Shown: positions 22,062-34,883 of the stretch, in pieces
How the letters are laid out: every line of letters begins with the position of its first letter
Numbering within the stretch: the stretch's first letter is position 1
Origin: Wurfbainia villosa
Taxonomy: Eukaryota > Streptophyta > Magnoliopsida > Zingiberales > Zingiberaceae
DNA: 64,000 nucleotides
NCBI GenBank assembly: GCA_025175895.1
Contig: JAKLTH010000286.1
Coordinates: 62,001 to 126,000, forward strand
Direction: 5' to 3'
Notes under the pieces: model-generated
Databases searched by the model: none
What the model saw: only the letters and a program-made list of their open reading frames with translations
Told to the model about the DNA's origin: nothing
Program-made: the position numbers and the translations under genes

Positions 22062-24647
22062 TGTAAAATACTGAAATTTAAAATACGAAATTTAATGGTC
22101 AGAATTTCGGGGAAATAATCCTAGGGATTATTTTCGAGATTTTTAAGGGAATTTTAGGAATTTTTCCGAAATTTTTCTAGATTTAAACGGACTCCGTACG
22201 AGATTTATACGGGGATAAAATAAGTAGACTTTAAAGGGGTCTATATAAAAGGGTGATAAATACGAGATGTAAAAACCTAAAATTTCTATTTTCTTTTCCC
22301 TTTTTCCCTCGCCGCGAGTTTCTCCTTCGGCAGTTCCATCAACGTCGTTCTCTTCTCTCGCGCGACCACTGTGTCTCCGCCGGCGCCTTCTTCTTCGCCG
22401 ACGACACAGCTGCAAGCGCCGACGCCCTCTCCTCTGCCGTCGCCAACTGCCGACGAGCAGACCTCTGCCCGACGCGATGTGAGCTCGCCATCCACCGCGG
22501 TACGCGCCGGGCTCCCTTCCGCTGCCCGACGCCGAGACCGACGCCCCTCTCCCTTTGCAAGCGCCGACCACCGTTCGCCTTTCCCGGTGCAGTCAGTCAC
22601 CCCTACCGTCTGGCCGACCTCCACCGCTACGCCTCGTGCGGTTTCCTCTGCCCTAGGACGACGGCGCCGGTTGTTCTCCACCAGATTCTCGCAAGACCGA
22701 GGAGAATACCACTGAGGGGAGCTTCCAAATTTCTGGTATAGCTTGTTTTTCTTTGTACTTCGTTTGTTTTAGTGGGTGCGGTTTAGGGGAAGAGGAATTT
22801 GTGTGGATTTGGGGGGTTGTTAGTTGAGAGGGCGATGAGGTTTTAATTGGGAGGTTCTTGTTGAGGAATGGCGTTTGTGGGGGTTCATGACCACGTAGTG
22901 AGTTGAGTTGTCGGTATGGTGGAATTCCTAGGCCTGAGTTTGATTGGTCGATTTGGGCTGATTCCGGTGTTATTCGGTTGATCGGTATGGTATTCGGAGG
23001 ATATGGGATTTGGGTGATATTGTTTGATCTTGAGGATATTTTGTAGGTGATGAATTAGGTTAATTGATTTGGAATTAATTGGGATAAATTAATTGTATGT
23101 ATATTTGTGGACAAGGAAAATTGGAAATAGTTTGGATTAATTTGGTTATGGAAGGAATCGATTATGTATTCGATTTGTCGCTGAATGATATTTTGTGCTT
23201 AATAATAGCTATGTGTTATGCATTATGCGAGGTTTTTGGTCACGAGGCAGGTCTCCGGTCGTGACGATCTGGTTCTTTTACGGATATATTATCAGGCGGG
23301 TACTTTGACTTATCTTTTAGATATAGTCAAGTTGATATGTTAGTTAGGATAGCATGCAATACTTTTCATGTTTATATGCCTAGTATGATTTGTGCCTACT
23401 TGCTACATGCATTTGATCGATATGATTATATCTTCCTGTTTTATTTGGATCATGGTTGCTTGGATTAGTTATATGCACTTATTGATTTTGCATATTATTC
23501 GGATGGATATTTGTAGTAGTGGATTTACATGCTTTAGTATCATGCACCATCTTGCATGATTGCATCTTGGTCGAGGTTCCATTATTGTTGAGCCCGCACT
23601 AGTTACATGGCCTCGCATACACCTTGCCACGGTTAGTGGTACATCGGGAGGTGTGTGCGTTGCTCTGTCGAGCTCATTGACCGCTCATGGGTAGCGATGA
23701 GGCGGCGTGGTAGCGGCGGGATCCCTCCTGCGGCCTATAACACCGGAGATGAGAGCTTAGCTCCCCACTATGTTTGGGGCGGGAGGATAGGTGTACTCCG
23801 ACGACATCCTGTCCACTCGGTCACTTTCGGGAGCATGATGGCGAGTGCAGTTGTCATAGCCCTACCCACTCGGCTTCACCATTGCGTGTGAGGCGGCTGA
23901 CTGGCGTCAGGGGTGACCATGTCATTGGCACGGCATGCACTTTGCACGGATTGCATTTGTATTGTGTTTGCTGCATTTTTATTGATGCCTTGGATGTGCA
24001 TATGATTGTCATGCATCTGAGATACATGATTATATAGTCGACTTTATTACTTCTAGTCAGGCACATGCTCCTATATCAGGGTAGGAGATTCAGGTAAGTA
24101 CAGTCCTTTTACATTTAGTTCTTGCTTACCATATATATGAGACTGTACTGGCATGATTAGTATTGTTAGCTATTTCTTGCTATTCATATCTACTATACCC
24201 GCAGAGTTCTTTGAACTCACCCCGTTGATTATATCTATTTCAGGATGAAGCTATCAGGAGAGTCCAGCTGCCAAACCCCCTCGTCGTGGAAGTGTATTTG
24301 GTCTTATGGTTTTGGATGTTTGTATAGAGGATATGTTTAGGTCCTGATGTTTTGGTTATGTACTTGTGGAAGTTTGGGATTATTTGTGGTGTCCTTATGG
24401 ACTATTCAATTATTTGGTTGTATGTTCCTGCTCAGATGGCAGAAGGGGTAAGTCTAGATATGATAGATTTCATTTATTTACTATGATGGTTGGCCTGAGG
24501 CCTTATGATCTGCGTGTGTAGATGTGGTATGTTCCGGTCGTGTTGACCGATGTATAGTGGCCGTGTAGGCCTTGTATAAAAATTGGTATTGTCACCCGTA
24601 CAGAGATCTTTGTCGGATTTTTCTGCGGAGACTCCTCGGGCGTGACA
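22062..24647 (+). repeat. 5' LTR of the gypsy-like element
   Basis: A TATA box (CTATATAAAAG) lies at 22241-22251, followed by a GC-rich leader (22300-22720) and a long AT-rich part. A conserved tract ending TTCAGGATGAAGCTATCAGG (24239-24258) follows. It ends GCGTGACA at 24647. The pair with 29133-31687 is closely similar except in the GC-rich leader. A third, antisense copy occupies 53062-55382 and 63784-64000. Confidence 0.85.
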
Positions 24648-27600
24648 ATTTATTTGCATCGAGCCTAGGTTTCCGAGTTCCTTAGGGTCTTTGGGTTTAT
24701 GGAGTTCGCCAAGTTTGGCGGAGTTAAGCGGTATTTTCGAGTTATGCAGTTCAGATGATTTTTATGTTTGGAAATTGAGGTATTATTGTGAGGTCAATAT
24801 ATGGGGATTTGGCGACAGGACATCTCGAACTGACTAACAAATAAATTCTAGAAAATTTTCTAGATTAAGTACATATTTATATTGGTTATATTTTGGTTAT
24901 GCGGTGATATCATGTTTTATCTAGTATTGTTTTAACCTGATATCTATTGGACTGTTAGATTTTTAGGTTGCTGGTTTATAGATAGCATTTGGTTATAAAT
25001 TGCTATTACTGCTATACGTAGCTTGTTATCATTGTGATAAAAATGATTAGATATTATTGGTAGATGTTTACCACTTAGGATTTGACTAGTATTAGGATTA
25101 TTAGACTAGTTGAATAATATGAATAAGATGGATAAATTCGTAGAAGGCATGATGACATGATTACAGTTTATGTAGTTTAGAGTATATATAAGCATCTGAT
25201 GCTTTATTTAGTATTGCCTTGACCTTGTCTGGCATGACCCTTTAGCTATACCTAAATTAATTTCGGCTATTGATTGCCATTGGTATGACTATGTTGTCGT
25301 TTATTAGACAGCGTGTTACATGTTTATATGGTTATGTGTTTTGTGGTGGATACCATAATTAAGACTGGTAGAGATAGAATAACTTAGATGAGGTTATTCG
25401 GTAGGAGCGGATTTCAGGAATGAAACAATATTAGTAGAACCCTAGGTGTGGAAACCCTAGGTGTAATAACCCGGATGTGCATATTGGTATATGTTTATCC
25501 ATTTACTATTTCAGTGATATGGTGATCGGACTAGTAGAGTTTGTATGGTTAGGATGCAATTAATCCTTACTATATCTCCCAATCATGGGTGAGATGACCT
25601 ACTGTAAGGTTATATTTTTGTGTTATTCGTTCGGAGTTGGTGATAATCGGATTCGTATGACGCCTGTAGCTAGATAGCTACTTTACATCTTAAGTACCCA
25701 CGAGATTTATTCGTGGTAGCATGTTGTAGCATACATGATTGCACTGGTAGAACGATATAATTTAGGCTTAACCCTCTTGACGGGCTTGATAGTAGATTTG
25801 TGGTCTTTATTAGCCTTGAAAGGCGTTTCCTGTTAGTTGGGATGAAACCCTATGATTAATCGTCTCGACGTGATTATTAGTGGATTTATGATTTTGATCG
25901 ACCTTGATAACCGATCATGTTAGAAGGGTTGGAACGCTAGATTTAACCATCTCGACTTATTTATTTATAAGTCGATGATCTTTACCGACTTTGGTAAACA
26001 TTTTATATTAGAGGTGTTGAAACCCTCGCTTGACCGCCTCAATGAGTTTAATTGTAGAGCGGTGATCTTTATCGACTTGGAAAGTCGATTTATGCAGAAT
26101 GTATTGGATAACCCTAGGCTTAACAACCTAGGATAATCGACTGCTCACGCGACCTATTGGTGGTAGTACGCCAGAGCGTGCAAAATAATTAGATATTTAT
26201 ATCTGACTTGCCTATCCACGAGTCTCATTCGTGGTAGCATATAGTTGCGCGTAGACCGTGCTATTGATTGTTGGCTCATGGGTTACGTTCGCGGTAGCTC
26301 ATAGATAGTTTCCTTTTTATGCGAGAGCCACGAGACTTTATCGTGGTATCTGGATATGCACTGCTTGTTGCAGTGGTTGTGTATGTTGCAGGTATATTTA
26401 TTATACTGCTGATTAGGTTAGTTGCAGACTGATATTGGTACTCTGAGGGTTGGGTTACTCTAGCTTGTTCCCTGTGACTTCCATTATGTGCATTATGATT
26501 ATGCACTATTGTCTATACATCACAGTGGTTGTACTTATCCTCCTCATTTATCCTCTAGGTTAACTGATGGAGGCGTGTCATGTTGACCTACCTTGAGTCG
26601 CTCGAGAGAGTTCATTGCGGTGCTTGTCCCCGCATCGTCGAGATGCCGCTTTTTTTACAATATTGGTATTGCATTTAATTTATGCACTATGGATTTTTGG
26701 TCGAAATTGGATTTTGGGTCATAAAACTAAATTACTTTTATTGATATATGTTTCGTCGTTCATGAATGCAGTTATTGAAATACTTATATTTTTATAATTA
26801 TTTCGAGGTTTTTACCAGATTTGGTCCATGGATTCTGGATATTGTCACTAAGGGGCTCCCTTGTCATTTGGATGACGGATATGCAGGACGTGACAATTTA
26901 TTGGTTTGCGGGTTTTGTGTTTCGAGGATTTTATTTTCCTTGGATTTTTGGGAGTTCTCGTGTTTTGAGACCAAGCAAGCTGAAGGATATCTCTGAGCTA
27001 TAGGAAAAGTATTGTCTTTAGTAGTTACGGTACTTTTGTGGCTAGGAAAACTATTGACTTAGTGAAATTGTCCCTACTCATGGTCGGGGACGAGGTCGAT
27101 AACGTATTGATCTTGAGGAATCTAATGATGATTTCAGAGGTACGGATTCTTTAGAGGTGCCGACTGATGTCGAATTAGGAAGCTAGGGATTTGGCCTGCT
27201 AGTCACCCATTTGAAGGTCAAGGAGTAAACCCTCAGAGAGTATCAGTCCCTACTAATAGTGATTTGGTTATGGATAAGGCATGTATGCCTACACTGGTTA
27301 AGACGATGAAAGATTGTTTTACCTTATTATAGAAGGTGTTGTATGAGATGTTTATCTGTCCCAATATTTTTCTAGAGAAGATCTGGAACTCTTTGTTAAA
27401 AGAGAGATGAACCTTTGAGGTTATGCATCGATTATCGATGATAGAATGCGGTAGCTGTAGAAGAAAATGAATATCCTTCATTGTGGATATATATGATCTA
27501 TTTAGATCAGCTATAGGATACCTATATATACTCTAGGATTGATTGGTGATTGGTGTGATGATATTGTAGTGACATGGTGTCCTACAATTATCATTGTCGT

Positions 27601-29132
27601 TGTAATGATTTTTATATCATCAGCTTAGAGTAAAGAGAATGCAGGTGTATAGTGATGACAATTTCATACTTGGTATGAATGGTATGAGCTTCTGGATATC
27701 ATATTAAACTTATTGACGACTTTGTCGTCCAGGGATTTAGGAAATCGTATATTCTGGACACGATTGGATCATTTGTGATGGTGGCAGTTGGAGTTAAGCA
27801 CTCGACCACCGTAAATGATGATTTTCTGGTATTGATTTGATTATTACCATAGATATGGATAGGATGCTCTAGTGGTACTACACCGCTGATTGGTGATGGA
27901 ATTTATTGGGTCTGAAGCTTGTGAACCTGGTTTCAGGGCTCAGACGATTGTTGACTTTTACACCAGTGTTGTGTGATCATTCTCGAGTGAAAGGAAGGTT
28001 AATTTATATGCGAATGCGATGTTTCAGAGAATGGAGCGTTTCTGATTTAGTTGATCGAGACGTATCCTATGTTTACGTCAAATGAGGAACTACGAGATGG
28101 TTTGTCATATATATATGACTGGACCTAGTAGGAGTTGTTATGTTGTTTTGTAGAGATGAGGAGCGGATATGCTTATGAGGTTTTAGCTAGCTCTTTGTGT
28201 AGTTGCATTTGAATTTCGGAAGAGTTATTATTGATTAGGAACAACATGTATAGATTCTGTTGTGATGTTAGAGAGCATTTACCATAGAGTTGTACTCTTG
28301 CTCTACCGGTTCGGATTTAGTGATAGTGGAATTTGTATGTCGTAGGTGGCTAGATAGCTACCTGACATCTTGGTAGCTCGAGTCAGTTGTGGTAGCATGT
28401 CATTGCACATGTAAGTAGTGCCTTTGACATTACTACGAGAGCCAAGAGGCTTGGTCATGATATTTTGATAAGTATTGCTGAAGATTGCAATAGGTTCTAT
28501 ATGTTGCAGATGTATCGGATTGTATTCGGAAAATAGTAAGTGTTGAAACGTTCTCCATGGTGGAACGACATGCAGGACATAGTTGATTATGCGATGGTGT
28601 GCGATGTCAACTAGTAAAGGTGGTATATAAATAATCGCAAGGTTTACATCGAGATGGACGTGAAAGCATAGTATGATGGACAGTGTTGGGAGATTATTTG
28701 GAATTCGGAAAGGACTTAGTATAATTGGCTAAGTCCACTCATTTTCATTCGATCCATACGATGAGTTTGTTGGATCGCTGGATAGGTTATATTGTGGCGA
28801 TTTCCAGTTCATGGAGGATCTTTGAGTATCGTATGCGATAGCGATTCAAGATTTACCTTAGGATTATGGTAAAGTCTTTACAGTCACGAATATAGAGCTC
28901 CCACTCAAAGCTTAGTTAGATACTTATGATAGATGGTCGATATGAAGATACTATTCATACTCTGGAAGAGCTACTAGAAGCAAGTGTGATTTGATTTTAA
29001 GGGATATCAGTAACCCCACTTAGTCACTTGAGGTGTGACTTGTCTCCAGATGCTTGAGATGGTTGTTGGGACATCTCATACTAATATACGAGTAGGAAAT
29101 TTGGGGACCAAATTTTTATTAGTGGGGGAGAA
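24648..29132 (+). other. Internal region of the gypsy-like element, no gene recognised
   Basis: It starts after the LTR with a degenerate tRNA-Met-type primer site. The stretch 24850-26560 resembles 43385-44890 (motifs GTTTTAACC.GATATCT, CACGAG....TTCGTGGTAGCAT). That stretch may itself be an old LTR or internal piece. From about 27000 on, short frames with many stops might be decayed polyprotein, but no diagnostic motif could be read. Confidence 0.5.
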
Positions 29133-31687
29133 TGTAAAATACTGAAATTTAAAATACGAAATTTAATGGTCAGAATTTCGGGGAAATAATCCTAGGGATT
29201 ATTTTCGAGATTTTTAAGGAATTTTAGGAATTTTTAAATTTTCTAGATTTAAGCGGACTGTCATTTGAGATTTATCTGAGGATAAAATAAGTAGACTTTA
29301 AAGGGGTCTATATAAAAGGGTGATAAATACGAGATGGAAAAACCTAAAATTTCTATTTTCTTTTCCCTTTTTCCCCCGCCGCGAGTTTCTCCTTCGGCAG
29401 TTCCATCAACGTCGTTCTCTTCTCTCGCGCGACCACTGTCTCCGGCGCCTTCTTCTTCGCCGACGACACAGCTGCAAGCGCCGACGCCTCTCCTCTTGCT
29501 GCCGGAGCGGACCTCCGCCCGCGCGATGTGAGCTTCGCCATCCGCGTGTACGCTCCGCCCTTCCACGCCTGACGCCAGACCACGCCCTCTCCTTTTGCAC
29601 CACCGCTCGCCTTTCCGGTGCCAGTCACCGACCCTCTACCGCTTGTGGCCTCCACCTTCCACCGGCCTAAATGGTTTCCTCGCCCTAGGCAGACGGCGCG
29701 GTTGTTCTCGGCAGGTCTGCCATGGAGGAGAATACCACTGAGGGGAGCTTCCAAATTTCTGGTATAGCTTGTTTTTCTTTGTACTTCGTTTGTTTTAGTG
29801 GGTGCGGTTTAGGTGAAGAGGAACGGCTGTGGATTTGGGGGGGGGGGGTTGTTAGTTGAGAGGGCAGTGAGGTTTTAATTGGGAGGTTAATGTTGAGGAA
29901 TGGCGTTTGTGGGGTTCATGACCACGTAGTGAGCTGTGAGTTAGGGGGTATCGGTGTCGTGGAATTCTAGGGTGGTGAGTTTGATTGGTCGATTTGGGCT
30001 GATTCCTGTTATTGGTTGATCGGTATGGTATTCGGAGGATATGGGATTTGGGTGATATTGTTTGATCTTGAGGATATTTTGTAGGTGATGAATTAGGTTA
30101 ATTGATTTGGAATTAATTAGGATAAATTAATTGTATGTATATTTGTGGACAAGGAAAATTGGAAATAGTTTGGATTTAATTTGGTTATGGAAGGAATCGA
30201 TTATGTATTCGATTTGTCAGTGAATGATATTTTGTGCTTAATAATAGCTATGTGTTATGCATTATGCAGGTTTTTTGGTCACGGCGGTCTCCGGTCGTGA
30301 CGATCTGGTTCTTTTACGGATATATTATCAGGCGGGTACTTTGACTTATCTTTTAGATATAGTCAAGTTGATATGTTAGTTAGGATAGCATGCAATACTT
30401 TTCATGTTTATATGCCTAGTATGCTTTGTGCCTACTTGCTACATGCATTTGATCAGTATGATTATATCTTCCCTGTTTTATTTGGATCATGGTTGCTTGG
30501 ATTAGTTATATGCACTTATTGATTTTGCATATTATTCGGATGGATATTTGTAGTTGGATTTACATGCTTTAGTATCATGCACCATCTTGCATGATTGCAT
30601 GCTGGCTGGACGGGGTTCCATTATTGTTGAGCCCGCAGCTAGTTACATGGCCTGCACACATTGCCACTCATGGGTTAGTGGTACATCAGGAGGGTGTGTG
30701 CAGTTGCTCTGTCGAGCTCATTGGACCGCTCATGGGTAGCGATGAGGCGTGGTAGCGGCGAGGATCCCTCCTCGGCCTATATGACAGGAGATGAGAGCTT
30801 AGCTCCCCACTATGTTTGGGGGAGGATAGGTGTACTCCGACAGCATCCTGTCCACTCGGTCACTCAGGAGCAGTGATGGCAGAGTGCACAGTTGTCATAG
30901 CCCTACCCACTCGGCTTCACCATTGCGTGTGAGGCGGCTGACTGGCGTCAGGGGTGACCATGTCATTTGCACGGCATGCATTTTTACGGATTGCATTTGT
31001 ATTGTGTTTGTTGCATTTGTATTGATGCCTTGGATGTGCATATGATTGTCATGCATACAGGATACATGATTATATATGGTCAGGACTTTATTACTTCTAG
31101 TCAGGCACATGCTCCTATATCAGGGTAGGAGATTCAGGTAAGTACAGTCCTTTTACATTTAGTTCTTGCTTACCATATATATGAGACTGTACTGGCATGA
31201 TTAGTATTGTTAGCTATTTCTTGCTATTCATATCTACTATACCCGTAGAGTTCTTTGAACTCACCCCGTTGATTATATCTATTTCAGGATGAAGCTATCA
31301 GGAGAGTCCAGCTGCCAAACCCCCTCGTCGTGGAAGTGTATTTGGTCTTATGGTTTTGGATGTTTGTATAGAGGATATGTTTAGGTCCTGATGTTTTGGT
31401 TATGTACTTGTGGAAGTTTGGGATTATTTGTGGTGTCCTTATGGACTATTCAATTATTTGGTTGTATGTTCCTGCTCAGATGGCAGAAGGGGTAAGTCTA
31501 GATATGATAGATTTCATTTATTTACTATGATGGTTGGCCTGAGGCCTTATGATCTGCGTGTGTAGATGTGGTATGTTCCGGTCGTGTTGACCGATGTATA
31601 GTGGCCGTGTAGGCCTTGTATAAAAATTGGTATTGTCACCGTGCAGGAGATCTTTGTCGGATTTTCGTGCAGACTCCTCGGGCGTGA
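29133..31687 (+). repeat. 3' LTR of the gypsy-like element
   Basis: It begins TGTAAAATACTGAAA directly after the polypurine tract. The TATA box TATATAAAAG lies at about 29309-29318. The terminus has decayed: GGGCGTGATGA instead of GGGCGTGACA, and the expected target duplication of GTACA is partly lost. Confidence 0.8.
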
Positions 31688-32762
31688 TGATGTCATGTGC
31701 ATTAAGCCCATAGTCCATGGTTCAATATAAGGTTTGAAAACTATTTCAAAATTATTTTGAAAAACTTTGGTATAGTCTATCTTTTGATAGAAGTAACAAT
31801 TAATGGTGTTGATACAAAGTGAGCTCAAAACAATGAAGTTTTTCTCATTTTTTAACTTTGTATCAGTCTCACTACTTTGTGGGTAAATTATTTTTCAAAT
31901 ATTTTTCACCCATTGTATTTGTCATAAATATTATACATATGAATTTTCATGATTTTTTGTATTATGTATAATTACTTATGAATTTTTGAAAATTCAATTC
32001 TGATTTCTAATTTCTGCATTTTGCAGATATCAGTCGACTGATGCTTGATGTCAGTCGACTGATGCATAGGGCAGTCAACTGATTATTGTCAGAGTCAACT
32101 GCAAACGCTGATTTTGGGTAAACAATGATGTTTAGCCCATGTTTCAACTATGGTAGGCTACCCTAATTGCTTATAACTCTAGGATATGCTTTGGAAAGCA
32201 TTGGAAAGGGTGAAAATCCATTGGATATGGATTAGGAGAGTTGTTTAGGGTGTGTATCAATTTTTAGGTGTGTGAAAGTTCATGTTTGAACTTTTTCCCT
32301 TAATTTTGATAGTTTAGTGTTCTTATAGGCTTAAAGGCTCTCTAAGGACATTGTTGGTGCAATAGTCAAGGGGAAGCAAGTATTTAGAGGGAGGTATCCA
32401 TCATGAGATGATGGATGTGTTCTTTCTCATGAGGGAGAGAAATGGGATGTGAGATGCCCAATTTAGAAATTGGGAGAGTTTATAGGAAGTCTCTCTTAAG
32501 TGATATGGGACTTATCACTAGGAAGAGTGAAGACATCCTAAGTGTTTTTGACCAAGGGGGAGATTGTAAGATCTCATTGGAATATGAGACATCGACACTC
32601 TTGGGGAGAGAACATTTTTTATGTATGTCAAAAACGGGGATAATTGACACGGGAGAATTAACGGAATTACCAATTTGAGAGAATTGGTAAGGAGATTTGA
32701 GTTAGGTGGCCTAACTCAATATTTTGTTTGTGGTTTTTGTCAAACATAAAAAATGGAGAGAT
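31688..32762 (+). other. 3' noncoding region of element A, second part
   Basis: It resumes the sequence interrupted at 22061. It contains CAGTCGACTG copies (32032-32060 and decayed ones to 32100), a segment in common with 410-1370 (antisense) and 48905-49516, and a degenerate polypurine tract (AAAAAATGGAGAGA, 32748-32761) before the 3' LTR. No gene is present. Confidence 0.75.
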
Positions 32763-34326
32763 TATTGGTGCAATCGGCCCAAGTTATGATTGACCAAACT
32801 TGTGTTGGACTCGAGTAGTATTTTGATGTTTGACAATAGTTTGGGGAGATTGTTGGTACAATCGATCCGGGTCATGATTGACCATACTCGAGTGGTATTT
32901 TGATATCTGACGATGGTTTGACCATTGTTTGACTATATGGTTGACATGGGGTTGACCATATGATGGAAAGTCCAAGTCATTGGTACTTAGCAATGGAAAG
33001 TCTAAGCATGGGTCTTGGCAAGGAAAAATTCAGGCTTGAGTCTTGGCAATTGGAAAGTCCAACATGGGTTGGCATGGAAAGTACAAGCATGGGTCTTGGC
33101 AAGGGAAAGTTTAAGCTTGAGTCTTGGCAAGTGGAAAGTCCAACATGGGTTGGCAAAGGAAGTCCAACGGGTGATATTGGCGGCGAAAAGTCCAAGGGTG
33201 GAGTCTTGGCAGCATAAGTCCAATGATTGATGGCGTAAAGTTCAAGCGGAGTCTTGGAAGCGTAAGTCCAATGTGCCTTGGCGGTAGAGTCCACGTTAGC
33301 ATAACAATAGCTGATTGAAGCACCTGAAAGCTAGCGTATGGATGAACAAGTCATAGATGACTTAGAGGGATCCGATAGGCGTGAGGTTGATGGAGGTGGC
33401 TAGAAGGCTTAGGTCTAGGCTAAAGGTGGTCTAGCAAGTATGAGGGCATCATACTTGGTGTTAAAACCTCATGGATGAGGTTATCAGTCGACTGATGTGA
33501 GTCGGCTAGTGTTCAACTGCAGGAAATGACCTAGCAGTCGACTGTCAACATTAGGCAGTCGACTGATGGCCTGAGCAGTTGACTGATATGGTGATCAGTC
33601 GATTGTTGGTCGGATTTTCGGGGACAGAATATTTCCGAGTCGACTGTTAGGGTTTGACAGTCGAGTGATGACTCGATCAGTCGACTGATGGGCATGATCA
33701 GTCGACTGATGGTCTATCTTTTGGAACTTATCCAACGTGGCTCGGGTCATTGTGAGACAACGACTACAGGATCAGTCAACTGATGGTCTCGATCAGTTGA
33801 TTGCTAGGTGAAAATCAGTCCGAGTTACAAGTTTAAAAGGAGCACAAAGGGAGGATTTTTGGTAGCAGTTACTAGAGCGATTTGGGGTGATTTGTTGGTG
33901 TAATTCAAGGTCTCCAAGTGCAGCTCAAGCAACCAAATAAATAAGCATCCAAAAGCACATTTATAAAGTTTTCTTTACGTTTTTTTTATGAATATTGTAT
34001 TTATATTTGTTTGTTGTACTTTCATTTATTGTTGTAAACTCTTGTACGAGGTTTCTCTGCCTCTGACTTATTGTCGAGAATGAGTATTTGTGATTATAGT
34101 GGTGTTTAACATCGCTAGAGCTCATTTGAGCTCAATCTGTGGAGTAGGAACCATGAGGTTCCAAACCACGTTATATCTCGTGTACTTGTACTTGTGTTGT
34201 GTATTTATTTGTATTTTTATTATTTCCCTATGTATACTAATATTTTATAACAAGCACGATTGAATTCCATCAACATCTACCAAATCGCTATTCACCCCCC
34301 ATCTAGTGGATATCACGGTCCCTACA
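32763..34326 (+). repeat. 3' LTR of element A
   Basis: It begins TATTGGTGCAATCGGCCC and ends GGTCCCTACA. The hairpin array is at 32965-33275 and the CAGTCGACTG cluster at 33485-33790, followed by TTTAAAAGGAGC (33832-33843). Unlike the 5' LTR, this copy keeps most CAGTCGACTG sites. Confidence 0.85.
33485..33790. promoter_or_regulatory. CAGTCGACTG cluster in the 3' LTR of element A
   Basis: There are several perfect (33485-33494, 33678-33687, 33699-33708) and several one-base-off copies of the palindrome in about 300 bases, ending some 40 bases before the TATA-like TTTAAAAGG. The position suggests upstream promoter elements, but this is an inference. Confidence 0.5.
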
Positions 34327-34883
34327 ATTACAGCTGTTGAGGTTGTCTATATGAGCACTTTCTGATTTACTTTGGTGATCAATAAAGTATATATCGTCTA
34401 AGAGTTATTTAACACTCCGTTAGAAATCCATAAGATATAGTCGATCTTCTCAGAATTCTAATTTGATGAAAGTAAAAAAAATACACACAGGTTATGATTG
34501 CAGTCTCTAGTAAAATAGGAACTCTTCTTCGGTCGTCTAATTATTATTCAATTAGTCTCAGTTGCCAAGCTATTAGTTATCATTTAATAACAATTAATTT
34601 CAAAAATAATTATACAAAAAGTTACATAGATCGTCATCTCCGAGAAATTAAAGATTATAGTAGGACAATAAAGGAGTCTTAAACTATCAATGACCAATAA
34701 TTGCATTGGCAATAGTGAGAGATAGAGAAGCTTACATGACCACGGTATAATGGTAAAGTGGAGCGTCATTTTATAGATTAACATGTTCAATTTTTTATTT
34801 GGACAAATTCGATATTGAATTTCAGAAAAACTTGAACAAATGATCCTGAGTCAAGTGTAGATCGAAAATTTACCTTCTAAATG
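34327..34883. other. AT-rich stretch between element A and the small CACTA copy, no gene recognised
   Basis: This is the right flank of element A. The frames present are short and without motif. A region near 34740 superficially resembles part of a tRNA, but no complete cloverleaf could be drawn. Confidence 0.6.

Larger units (their letters stand above)
22062..31687 (+). mobile_element. Gypsy-like LTR retrotransposon without open genes, nested in element A
   Basis: Two LTRs of about 2.6 kb (22062-24647 and 29133-31687) begin TGTAAAATACTGAAA and, in the 5' copy, end GGGCGTGACA. The 4.5-kb internal part starts with a degenerate primer site (GCATCGAGCCTAGG, compare TGGTATCAGAGCC) and ends with the polypurine tract AGTGGGGGAGAA (29121-29132). 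These terminal features are typical of plant Ty3/gypsy chromoviruses of the Tekay/Del kind. No open frame above about 100 codons was seen and no RT, integrase or Gag motif could be read, so it is either fully decayed or a large non-autonomous derivative. The host sequence resumes at about 31688 with TGTCATGTGCATTAAGCC, matching element B near 48910. Confidence 0.8.
17970..34326 (+). mobile_element. Gag-only LTR retrotransposon (element A, TR-GAG type), split by a gypsy-like element
   Basis: Two LTRs (17970-19523 and 32763-34326) flank an internal region with a tRNA-Met-type primer site and a gag-like gene, but no protease, integrase or reverse transcriptase. The flanking bases are ACTAC and ATTAC, a 5-bp target duplication with one mismatch. 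A separate element sits inside it at 22062-31687. Without that insertion the internal part is about 3.6 kb: gag (19590-21278), then noncoding sequence that matches the corresponding part of element B (48106-51517). The two LTRs differ by many substitutions and small indels, so this is an old insertion, older than element B by eye. Confidence 0.85.

Noticed and set aside
22143..22741. Arg/Pro/Ser-rich open frames in the GC-rich LTR leaders (also 29261-29754, 37870-38221 and 42644-42850)
   Set aside because: Frames on both strands arise from CG-rich low-complexity sequence in LTR leaders. They are not conserved between the two LTRs of a pair.
24648..29132. Reading decayed gypsy Pol domains in the internal part
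   Set aside because: A few phrases seemed faintly similar to integrase, but none reached a diagnostic motif, so no domain is claimed.
34730..34800. A possible tRNA-like stretch
   Set aside because: A short match to a B-box-like sequence only. No acceptor stem or anticodon arm could be paired.
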